DNA of 20,636 nucleotides from an uncultured bacterium (GTDB taxonomy: Bacteria; Actinomycetota; Coriobacteriia; Coriobacteriales; Coriobacteriaceae): contig CAJMRZ010000007.1 of assembly GCA_905215945.1 (NCBI GenBank), positions 1 to 20,636 of the forward strand, given 5' to 3'. Position numbers and translations under genes: made by a program. Below, one piece after another: positions 1-6,753 of this stretch (position 1 is the first letter of the stretch; every line of letters begins with the position of its first letter). The notes below the pieces were generated by a model. It did not search any database. It had not been told where the DNA came from and worked only from the letters and a program-made list of their open reading frames with translations.

Positions 1-771
1 CCGCCGTACCCCTTCGAGCCCATCCAGATGACGCTCATTAACTTCTTCTGCATCGGCGCGCCGGGCTTTGTGTTGGGCCTGGAGCCCAACAATGCTCGCG
101 TGAAGGGTGCGTTTTTGACCAACGTACTCAAGCGTGCACTGCCGGCGTCGATTGCGGTCATTTTGGCTGCGGCGCTCGATATCTTTGTGGCGCGCGTGTT
201 TGGCTTTAGCCAGCTCACGCTGTCTACGATGTGCCTGCTTACGTCGTGCGCGGCGAGCGTCAGTCTGATCTGGCGCATCTCGCAGCCTCTCACGCCCTTG
301 CGTGTGGTGCTCTTTGTGTTTGTAGTCGCCGGCATCCTGGTGGGCGTTATCGGATTCCCGGAGCTGCTGTCCATTGCCAACCTGTCGATGGGCCAGATGG
401 TTATCTTGGCTGTCATCGTGGTCTTTACCTGCTCGGTGTTCTTTAAGCTCGCCACGATGATGGATTCGCTCAAGCCGCGTCGTCGTCATGCCGCAACTGG
501 TTTTGGCCGCGGCGTGCGCGTCCGCCTGGGTCGCGGTGGCGGCAAGGTGAGCTCGACGGGTTCGACGGCCGAGCGTTTTGCCAAGCGCTTCGCCGCCGAC
601 ATGGCGCAGCGCCGCGAAGATCGCACCGTTCGCGAGGCCGAGGCCCGCGCGCTCGAGGGCGTGACCCAGGCCCAGCCCAAGAAAAAGAGGAGTGCCGGAG
701 CCAAGCGCTCTCGCGTGACCAAGTCCGCCCAAGGCATCAAAGTCTCGATGCCAAGCAAAAAGAAGAAGTAA
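1..771 (+). CDS. Cation-translocating P-type ATPase, C-terminal part (5' end outside window)
   Basis: The reading frame is open from base 1 and ends at TAA 769-771, giving 256 residues of a longer protein. The first residues, PPYPFEPIQMTLINFF followed by IGAPGFVLGLEPN, match the conserved start of the C-terminal membrane domain of HAD-type P-type ATPases of the CtpE/Ca-transporting group. Four hydrophobic helices follow, at about window residues 48-70, 75-92, 99-120 and 126-150. The phosphorylation (DKTGT) and nucleotide-binding domains must lie upstream of the window, so the transported ion cannot be judged here. The last ~98 residues (from about 158) are a basic, hydrophilic tail rich in Arg and Lys, ending in SKKKK. 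Most members of the family end soon after the last helix, so this tail is odd. It is predicted cytoplasmic. The family call is confident, the substrate is unknown. Confidence 0.82.
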   Translation, partial: PPYPFEPIQMTLINFFCIGAPGFVLGLEPNNARVKGAFLTNVLKRALPASIAVILAAALDIFVARVFGFSQLTLSTMCLLTSCAASVSLIWRISQPLTPLRVVLFVFVVAGILVGVIGFPELLSIANLSMGQMVILAVIVVFTCSVFFKLATMMDSLKPRRRHAATGFGRGVRVRLGRGGGKVSSTGSTAERFAKRFAADMAQRREDRTVREAEARALEGVTQAQPKKKRSAGAKRSRVTKSAQGIKVSMPSKKKK

Positions 772-825
772 CTACGCGCTCTGCCGATGTTGAATTGGTG
801 CCTTGCTCCTGTGGGGTCGTGGCGA

Positions 826-834
826 TGTTATGCT
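826..834 (+). promoter_or_regulatory. Possible extended -10 promoter for the zinc-ribbon gene
   Basis: TGTTATGCT carries an extended -10 TG dinucleotide at 826-827 and a -10 of TATGCT at 829-834, about 40 bases before the GTG start at 875. A matching -35 is weak: TTGCTC at 803-808 has a 20-base spacer, which is too long. This is a plausible promoter only, and the gene may also be read through from the ATPase gene. Confidence 0.35.
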
Positions 835-874
835 CTAACCTCGATTGTTTGAATTGCTTCGAAAAGAGGATGCC

Positions 875-2017
875 GTGATCTGCCCGCATTGCCTTAAGAC
901 TATCGAGGACGGCGCCTCGTTCTGCCCCTACTGCAACGCCTATGTGGGTCCGGGCGATGGCCCCGAGCACACTGAGTTCGTGTTCTGTGAGGGCTGCGGT
1001 GCCCGTCTTTCTCCGCACGATCGTACGTGTCCCAAATGCGGACGCCCCGCTCCGGGTATCCTCTCCGAGGACGCGGCCGCATCCGACCTGGCAGCGGGCC
1101 GCACGGCGGGCTTTCCGCGCCTAACGCAAGAGCAGATCGATACCGAGGTGCCGCATGCGCCGACCTCTGCCGCTGCGGTGCTTTCGGACGCCGCTGACCC
1201 CAATGAGACCTGCGTGCTGCCGGCTTTCGATAAGGATTTCGGTATCCCCAAGGTCGATATTCCCACGCCCGTTTCCCTGCATGACGATGCTCAAAAAGCC
1301 AAGCGCAAGGTGCATTCCGACGAGGACGCCTATCACAAGCACAAGCGTCATATCCCCAAGCCGCTCATCGTCATCGCGGTCCTTGCCGTCGTTTGCGGCG
1401 GTGCCTATTGGTTCGTGACGACCGATCCCATGGGTGTCATGCCTGGCTTCTACGACCAGTTTGGCCAAGCTGCACAAACCACCTTCCCCACGCGCCAAAA
1501 AGGCGAGGCGACTGAGGACGATACCAAGCAAGACGATTCTGCCGAGGTGGTCCAGGAAGAAACCGTGCTCACCGATGATCAGCTCTATACCAGGCTCGAC
1601 GGTCTGTATCAGACCATCGTGTCCTACGGTGACGAGGACCAGATCGGCGAGGTCATCGATTCCTTTAACAACGGCTATCTCCGAACGCCGCTGTCCACCC
1701 GTCAGGAGCTGTCGCAGAGTGCCTACGCCCTGCGTGACCAGATTAAAAAGACGCAAGATGAGCTCAGCAACCTTAAGTACCAGGACGATACGGTCTATGC
1801 GGACGACATTGCCCACTTAAAGCAGCTTGCCGAGTGGATGTATGAGCGCGTCGACGTGATCTGCCAGAGTTGGGACATCTCGCTGGCCATTCCCGATGGC
1901 GAGTCGATGAGTTCTCACCAAAGCGAGATCCTGGCGCCCATCGCTCAGAGTGGCAACAGCGCGCTTAATCAGTACGACGCCAACGTGGGCTCCTGGAAGC
2001 CGCAGCAGCGTTCCTAA
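875..2017 (+). CDS. Double zinc-ribbon, single-pass membrane protein of unknown function
   Basis: The protein has 380 residues if started at GTG 875. That start follows AGAGGA (865-870), and its product begins MICPHC, directly at the zinc ligands. A TTG at 845 in the same frame has no comparable ribosome site. Two zinc ribbons are visible: C3/C6 with C17/C20, and C38/C41 with C52/C55. Next come a polar, acidic region (about 60-150), a basic stretch, one membrane helix at about 163-183, and a C-terminal half of ~195 residues. That half is acidic near the membrane and then largely helical. The polarity suggests zinc ribbons in the cytoplasm and the C-terminal half outside. Bacterial zinc-ribbon/TM proteins of this layout are common and mostly uncharacterised. 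The gene lies alone, 107 bases before the cyclophilin gene. No enzyme motif is visible, and the function is not known. Confidence 0.75.
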   Translation: MICPHCLKTIEDGASFCPYCNAYVGPGDGPEHTEFVFCEGCGARLSPHDRTCPKCGRPAPGILSEDAAASDLAAGRTAGFPRLTQEQIDTEVPHAPTSAAAVLSDAADPNETCVLPAFDKDFGIPKVDIPTPVSLHDDAQKAKRKVHSDEDAYHKHKRHIPKPLIVIAVLAVVCGGAYWFVTTDPMGVMPGFYDQFGQAAQTTFPTRQKGEATEDDTKQDDSAEVVQEETVLTDDQLYTRLDGLYQTIVSYGDEDQIGEVIDSFNNGYLRTPLSTRQELSQSAYALRDQIKKTQDELSNLKYQDDTVYADDIAHLKQLAEWMYERVDVICQSWDISLAIPDGESMSSHQSEILAPIAQSGNSALNQYDANVGSWKPQQRS

Positions 2018-2055
2018 AATTAGTTCGCCATAGTCGGCATAACCTACGTGCGCAA

Positions 2056-2085
2056 TTGATGTAAGCGCATGCTTATTGCTACAAT
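2056..2085 (+). promoter_or_regulatory. Extended -10 promoter before the cyclophilin-TPR operon
   Basis: TTGATG (2056-2061) and TACAAT (2080-2085) are separated by 18 bases, and TG sits one base before the -10 (TGC then TACAAT), an extended -10. Transcription would start near 2092, about 33 bases before the ATG at 2125. This is one of the clearest sigma-70-type promoters in the window. Confidence 0.7.
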
Positions 2086-2124
2086 TCGTACAAATATGCT
2101 TTAAACGCACGAGGAAGGAACCAC

Positions 2125-2667
2125 ATGTTTGGTTTTAAGAAAGAGCTCTACACGCCCGAGTATCAGCTTGCCGGCGACGAGTGCGCCGTTATCGAGACGT
2201 CGAAGGGTACCATCAAGGTCAAGTTTGACGGCGAGGGCGCTCCCATTCATGTCGCGAACTTCTGCGAGCTTTCTACGATGGGCTTCTATGATGGCCTTAA
2301 GTTCCATCGCTATGTGCCCGGTTTTGTCATCCAGGGCGGCGACCCCAATACCCGCGATATGTCCGGCGCCGACGTCGCCGCTGGTCTTGAGGGCCCCGAC
2401 GGCATGCCCGGTACCGGTGGCCCCGGCTACTGCATCAAGGGCGAGTTTGCCACCAATCCGCGCAACAGCCATGTCGATGGTGCCCTTGCCATGGCACGCT
2501 CCATGGACCCCGATTCCGCGGGTTCGCAGTTCTACTTCTGCCTGGGCGCCCAGCATAACCTCGATTCCGGTTACACCGTCTTTGGTACCACGGTCGAGGG
2601 TCTCGATGTGATTTCGCAGCTGCGTGCCGGCGACGAGATCGTCCATGTCGAGATCGTTCACGAGTAA
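2125..2667 (+). CDS. Cyclophilin-type peptidyl-prolyl cis-trans isomerase
   Basis: This 180-residue protein is a single cyclophilin domain. It catalyses cis-trans isomerisation of Xaa-Pro bonds in folding proteins. Diagnostic segments are FHRYVPGFVIQGGDP (60-74, with catalytic Arg62 and Gln70), the GTGGPGYCIKGEF loop, AMARS, and GSQFYF (133-138). The first ~20 residues precede the first strand. There is no signal peptide or lipobox, so it should be cytoplasmic, unlike secreted PpiA types. The ATG at 2125 follows a good ribosome site (GAGGAAGGA). The TPR membrane protein gene starts 11 bases after the stop, so the two are probably co-transcribed. Family identity is very secure, but the natural client is unknown. 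Confidence 0.95.
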   Translation: MFGFKKELYTPEYQLAGDECAVIETSKGTIKVKFDGEGAPIHVANFCELSTMGFYDGLKFHRYVPGFVIQGGDPNTRDMSGADVAAGLEGPDGMPGTGGPGYCIKGEFATNPRNSHVDGALAMARSMDPDSAGSQFYFCLGAQHNLDSGYTVFGTTVEGLDVISQLRAGDEIVHVEIVHE

Positions 2668-2678
2668 AGGGGACTTCC

Positions 2679-3983
2679 TTGAATAGCCAGCTGATCCAAC
2701 AGGGCCGCGCCGCTTACCGCGCGGGTGATTTTTCCGCTGCAGCCCAGATGCTTGGGGCGGCAAAGACTCCCGATGAGATTATGGGCGAGGCCGATCACCT
2801 CCGTGGCAACGCCTTGATGCACCTGGGCATGTATGCCGAGGCCGCCGAGGCCTATGCCGCCGCCCTCAACGACGGTACCTACGGCAAGCGCGGCGCGCTG
2901 CTCACCAACCGCGGCAAGGCGCTCGCCGCCGTGGGCGACTACACGACGGCCGCCCAGGCGTTCTCTGCCGCTACGCAGGATGCTTCCTATGCCACGCCGT
3001 TCAAGGCCTATCTGGGCCTGGGTAACGCGCTGTTCCAGTCAGGCGACTATGCCAACGCGGGTACTGCCTTCCGTCAGGCTGCCATCGACGGCGCCAATCC
3101 GGCTCCTGCCGCCGCACTGGGCGAGCTTGGTCGTTGCTTCATTAAGCTCGGCCGTCCGGCGGATGCCGTGGAGACCTACCGCACGGCTATCGACTTTGCC
3201 GGCCCCCGCGACGACACGCGTGCGCTCAACGCCGGCATGGGTCAGGCACTTTCTGCCGCCGGCCGCCCCTCCGACGCACTCGACGCCTTTAACGCCGCTA
3301 CTGCCGATGGCATCTACCAGCTCACCTCCGAGCAGGCCGATGAGCTTGCCCGCGTGCATGATTCGCTTGCCGCGCTGTCTGCCCAGACGGCTATGGCCAC
3401 GGCTCCGGCGCCCGCGATGGACGCTCCTGCCGTCGATCCGCTCGATCCTACGGGCGCGACCGGTCAGTTTATGCCCGATCCCTCGGACACCGGCTTCTTT
3501 ACGCTGTCCGAGTCCGAGATGGTCCAGCAGGACCGTCAGGATCGTAAGCAGGCCAAGGTCCGTCGTCGCCATCGCCACACGGGTCTCAAGGTCTTCATCG
3601 TGCTGCTTCTGCTCATTTTGATTGCTGCGGGCGGTCTGGGCTTTGCCTACACGCGCGGCTTTGGCTTCCCCTCGCAGGAGTCGGTTATCACCGATCTGTT
3701 CCAGGCTGCCGGCGACGGTGACACCGCAAAGGCCGAGTCTTGCCTGGCCTCGAGCCTGTCCGAGGACGCCAAGTCGATGATCATCTCCTCGATTCCGCAG
3801 GGCGCCACCGTGTCCGTCGAGGGCATGGATCAGTCCATGACCGAGACGACCGCTAAGGTGAAGGCATCGCTGTCCAAGGGCGGCGAGCAGGAGTACACCG
3901 TCAAATTCGTGCGCTCCGACAACCATATCGGCTGGGCCGTTTCCTCGCTCGATATGGATTTCTCGGCTGCTGACAACCAGTAG
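2679..3983 (+). CDS. TPR-repeat, single-pass membrane protein
   Basis: The protein has 434 residues. TTG 2679 is chosen because AAAGGGGA (2666-2673) lies 5 bases upstream. Residues ~5-235 consist of Ala-rich helical pairs of the tetratricopeptide type, for example ARAAYRAGDFSAAAQMLG-like units repeating about every 34-40 residues with a Gly/Ala at turns. An Ala/Pro/Asp-rich linker (236-285) and a basic stretch (286-302) lead to one membrane helix at about 303-324. A ~110-residue C-terminal domain after the helix, beginning with a helix containing LFQAAGDGDTAKAESCL, looks like the small NTF2/lumazine-binding-like fold seen in DUF4878-type exported domains; that resemblance is inference. The positive charges before the helix predict TPRs in the cytoplasm and the C-terminal domain outside. 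It probably acts as a protein-protein scaffold at the membrane. It lies between a cyclophilin and mreB, and no specific function can be assigned. Confidence 0.8.
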   Translation: MNSQLIQQGRAAYRAGDFSAAAQMLGAAKTPDEIMGEADHLRGNALMHLGMYAEAAEAYAAALNDGTYGKRGALLTNRGKALAAVGDYTTAAQAFSAATQDASYATPFKAYLGLGNALFQSGDYANAGTAFRQAAIDGANPAPAAALGELGRCFIKLGRPADAVETYRTAIDFAGPRDDTRALNAGMGQALSAAGRPSDALDAFNAATADGIYQLTSEQADELARVHDSLAALSAQTAMATAPAPAMDAPAVDPLDPTGATGQFMPDPSDTGFFTLSESEMVQQDRQDRKQAKVRRRHRHTGLKVFIVLLLLILIAAGGLGFAYTRGFGFPSQESVITDLFQAAGDGDTAKAESCLASSLSEDAKSMIISSIPQGATVSVEGMDQSMTETTAKVKASLSKGGEQEYTVKFVRSDNHIGWAVSSLDMDFSAADNQ

Positions 3984-4005
3984 TGACCTTATGGGATTTA
4001 GCTTT

Positions 4006-4038
4006 GCCCGGCGCTTCACCGCAAGTGAGGTGCCGGGC
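4006..4038 (+). terminator. Strong hairpin between the TPR gene and mreB
   Basis: Bases 4006-4019 pair with 4025-4038 as a 14-bp stem, with two G-T wobbles and a 5-base loop CGCAA. It sits 22 bases after the TPR stop codon. Only two T follow, so it is not a classic intrinsic terminator. It may protect the mRNA end, terminate weakly, or act with Rho. Confidence 0.5.
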
Positions 4039-4098
4039 TTGCGCTAGTATGATGAGCTAGTAGTTTTCCAGCAATCATCCAACACATCAGGAGTTGCG

Positions 4099-5142
4099 TT
4101 GTTTTCTTTGATGGATATGTTCTTCGGTAGCTATGCGGGCGATCTTGCCATCGACCTCGGCACCGCAAATACGCTTGTCTCCGTGCGCGGCAAGGGCATC
4201 GTCATTCGCGAGCCCTCTGTTGTCGCCATCGACAAGAACGACGAGCGCATCCTGGCGGTCGGTATCGAGGCAAAGCGCATGCTCGGCCGTACGCCCGGCA
4301 ACATCGTGGCCGTTCGTCCCCTGAAGGACGGCGTCATCGCCGACTTCGATGTTACCGAGGCCATGCTTCGCTACTTTATCGACAAGGCGTCCGAGAAGCG
4401 CTATCCGTGGACCCCGCGTCCGCGCGTTGTCGTCTGCGTTCCTTCCGGCGTCACGTCGGTCGAGAAGCGAGCTGTCTTTGAGGCCACGATCCAGGCCGGT
4501 GCCCGCCAGGCCTATCTGATCGAAGAGCCTATGGCCGCCGCTATCGGCGCCGACCTGCCCGTCGAGGAACCCACCGGCTCCATGGTCATCGACATCGGTG
4601 GCGGTACCACCGAGGTCGCTGTTATCGCTATGGGCGGCATCGTCGTCTCGCAGTCCATCCGTATTGCCGGTGACGAGTTCGACCAGGCCATCCTCACGCA
4701 CGTTCGCGATGCCTACAACCTGGCCATCGGCGAGCGTACGGCAGAGGACATCAAGATCAAGGTCGGTTCCGCCGTGCCGCTCAAGGACGAGCTCGACGTC
4801 GAGGTCAACGGCCGCGACGTGATCACCGGTCTGCCCAAGACCGTGCGCATCGAGAGCGAGGAGATTCGTCGCGCGCTCAACAAGCCGCTCGACGAGATGG
4901 CCAAGGCCGTCAAGGACGCACTCGACGCTACGCCTCCCGATCTTGCCTCGGACCTTATGTACTACGGCATTTTGCTGACCGGTGGCGGTGCGCTGCTGCG
5001 CGGTCTCGACGTGCGCCTGCGCGATGAGACCGGTGTTTCGGTCAACGTCAGCCCCACGGCGCTCGATAATGTCGTTAACGGCTGCGCCCGCGTGCTCGAG
5101 GCCAATGCGTTTGATGGCGGCTTCGTCCAGACCAATGCTTAA
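4099..5142 (+). CDS. mreB: Rod shape-determining protein MreB (actin-like ATPase)
   Basis: MreB polymerises under the inner membrane and guides lateral-wall synthesis. The 347-residue product has the normal family length. It shows phosphate-1 AIDLGTANTL (17-26), the EEPMAAAIG segment (142-150), phosphate-2 DIGGGTTE (165-172) and the adenosine motif LLTGGG (~292-297). The N-terminus, MFSLMDMFFGSYAGD, is hydrophobic and could serve as the membrane-binding segment. TTG 4099 is chosen because AGGAG (4089-4093) lies 5 bases before it. ATG 4111 is an in-frame alternative but sits 17 bases from that site. It is the first gene of an mreB-mreC-mreD-mrdA-rodA cluster on one strand, which identifies it as the cell-shape MreB rather than a plasmid ParM-like protein. 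Confidence 0.97.
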   Translation: MFSLMDMFFGSYAGDLAIDLGTANTLVSVRGKGIVIREPSVVAIDKNDERILAVGIEAKRMLGRTPGNIVAVRPLKDGVIADFDVTEAMLRYFIDKASEKRYPWTPRPRVVVCVPSGVTSVEKRAVFEATIQAGARQAYLIEEPMAAAIGADLPVEEPTGSMVIDIGGGTTEVAVIAMGGIVVSQSIRIAGDEFDQAILTHVRDAYNLAIGERTAEDIKIKVGSAVPLKDELDVEVNGRDVITGLPKTVRIESEEIRRALNKPLDEMAKAVKDALDATPPDLASDLMYYGILLTGGGALLRGLDVRLRDETGVSVNVSPTALDNVVNGCARVLEANAFDGGFVQTNA

Positions 5143-5163
5143 TTTCCAAAAGGTGGATTCCAT

Positions 5164-6162
5164 TTGGCACGATCTTCGGGTTTCTCCACAAATCTGAATA
5201 CCAAGCGACAATCAACGGGTATGCGCCCGTTGATTGTTTTCAGCCTGATTTCGGTGTTGCTGCTCACGTTTTACATCCGCGAGGGCGAGGCAGGACCGAT
5301 TCATGCCGTGCGTTCGGGCGTAACGACGATTACCTCTCCGGTGCGCTTTGTGGGCTCGGCTGTGGCGGCTCCCTTCAATGCGATTGGCAACGTGTTCTCT
5401 AACCTAACGGCGTCGCAGGACACGCTCGACGAGCTCAAGAAGCAAAATGAGGAGCTGACCTCTAAGGTCGCCGAGCTTTCTGAGGCTCAAAAGACCGCTG
5501 AGCGTCTGGAGGGGCTGGTCGGCCTGCAGTCGACCTACAACCTCAAATCGACCGCAGCTCGTATCGTTGGTGCCTCGGGCGATGCCTGGACCTCGACCGT
5601 CACGATTGATAAGGGTTCTGCCGACGGGCTTACCATCAACATGCCTGTGACGAGTTCGGCCGGTGTTATCGGCCAGATCATCGAAGTCTCGGCCAAAACG
5701 TCCACCGTGCGCCTGATTGGCGACGAGAACTCCGGCGTATCCGCCATGGTGCAGGACACGCGCGCCCAGGGCATGCTGCAGGGTCAGGCTGACGGCACGC
5801 TGCGTCTTGAGTACGTGAGCGTCGACTCCGATGTTAAGGTTGGCGACATCATCGTGACCTCGGGCATCGGTGGCGTGTTCCCCAAGGGTCTACCGCTCGG
5901 CACCGTCTCGTCGGTTGAGAAATCGGCAAACGACGTGTACTACACCATTGTGGTGCGCGCTCAGACCACGGCCGAGAACAACGAGGAAGTGCTGGTCATC
6001 ACCTCGCTGACCGACGAACAATCGGCCTCGGATGAGGACGTGAGTACGGCCAACAGCACGCCGCAGGGAACGTCGCGCGACGCTGCGACCAAGACGAAGG
6101 ACGAGAGTTCGGATGACAGTTCCGACACGTCCGAGACGACCGATTCTGGCTCGAGCGAATAG
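5164..6162 (+). CDS. mreC: Rod shape-determining protein MreC
   Basis: MreC is a membrane-anchored elongasome scaffold that bridges MreB/MreD to PBP2. The 332-residue protein has a short cytoplasmic N-terminus, a membrane helix (about 22-38), an exported coiled coil (about 84-120, with LDELKKQNEELTSKVAEL), then the two beta-barrel lobes typical of the family. These contain GSADGLTINMPV and VGDIIVTSGIGGVFPKGLPLG. The last ~48 residues are a low-complexity Ser/Asp/Thr tail. TTG 5164 is the start, with AAAGGTGG (5148-5155) 8 bases upstream. The gene begins 21 bases after mreB ends and mreD follows at once, consistent with one transcript. Confidence 0.95.
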   Translation: MARSSGFSTNLNTKRQSTGMRPLIVFSLISVLLLTFYIREGEAGPIHAVRSGVTTITSPVRFVGSAVAAPFNAIGNVFSNLTASQDTLDELKKQNEELTSKVAELSEAQKTAERLEGLVGLQSTYNLKSTAARIVGASGDAWTSTVTIDKGSADGLTINMPVTSSAGVIGQIIEVSAKTSTVRLIGDENSGVSAMVQDTRAQGMLQGQADGTLRLEYVSVDSDVKVGDIIVTSGIGGVFPKGLPLGTVSSVEKSANDVYYTIVVRAQTTAENNEEVLVITSLTDEQSASDEDVSTANSTPQGTSRDAATKTKDESSDDSSDTSETTDSGSSE

Positions 6163-6173
6163 GGGGCATGTCC

Positions 6174-6740
6174 ATGGATCTACACGAGCAGGGGATGAGC
6201 TCCCGTACGTTTGTGATCGCCGCCATCGTGTGTGTGCTGCTGCAGGCAGGCCTGGCACCGCAGATCTCCATTGCGGGCGGTCGCGTCAACTTCATGATTA
6301 TCCTGGTGTGCCTAAGCGTGTTCTCGGGCGACCCGACCCGTGCCGTCGTGTGCGGTTTTTGCAGCGGCTTGTTTTATGACCTGTCCGCTGCCGTGCCGGT
6401 GGGCGTTATGTCGCTCCTGCTGACCGTGGGCTCTTTTGCCCTGGTGCACAGCGCCGTCGGTCAGACGGGCGGTACCCCGAGTGCGCGCGGCATCACCGTG
6501 GGCGCCTTTGCGCTCGTCATTAATGTGATCTACAGCATCATCTTGCTGTTTATGGGTTTGGAGACGAGCTTTGTCGTGGCGATCTTCGGCCATGCGCTGC
6601 CGTCCTCGATCCTGACGGGTCTGGTTGCCATTCCGTTTTTGATGTCCGGCGTCGTGCCGCAGTCCGGCTATGGATTCTCCGCACGTGGCGGACGCCAGAC
6701 GGGTATGCGCTTTAAGCCCAAGACCCGTAAGCTCAAATAG
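6174..6740 (+). CDS. mreD: Rod shape-determining protein MreD
   Basis: This is a small multi-pass integral membrane component of the elongasome. The 188-residue product has about five hydrophobic segments, including one from FVIAAIVCVLLQAGLAP, and a short basic C-terminal tail. The SGLFYDLSAAVPVGVMSLLL segment is characteristic of the family (normally GLLxDLxxxxPLGxxALxL). AGGGGG at 6161-6166 overlaps the mreC stop. ATG 6174 lies 7 bases from it, whereas the upstream in-frame ATG 6168 is only 1 base away, so 6174 is preferred. Its place between mreC and PBP2 supports the call, since MreD sequences are poorly conserved. Confidence 0.9.
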   Translation: MDLHEQGMSSRTFVIAAIVCVLLQAGLAPQISIAGGRVNFMIILVCLSVFSGDPTRAVVCGFCSGLFYDLSAAVPVGVMSLLLTVGSFALVHSAVGQTGGTPSARGITVGAFALVINVIYSIILLFMGLETSFVVAIFGHALPSSILTGLVAIPFLMSGVVPQSGYGFSARGGRQTGMRFKPKTRKLK

Positions 6741-6753
6741 GGGAGGCCCGTAG

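Noticed and set aside
4087..5211. Minus-strand open frame opposite mreB
   Set aside because: It covers the whole of a well-identified gene and shows no motifs. It is an antisense artefact of codon bias.
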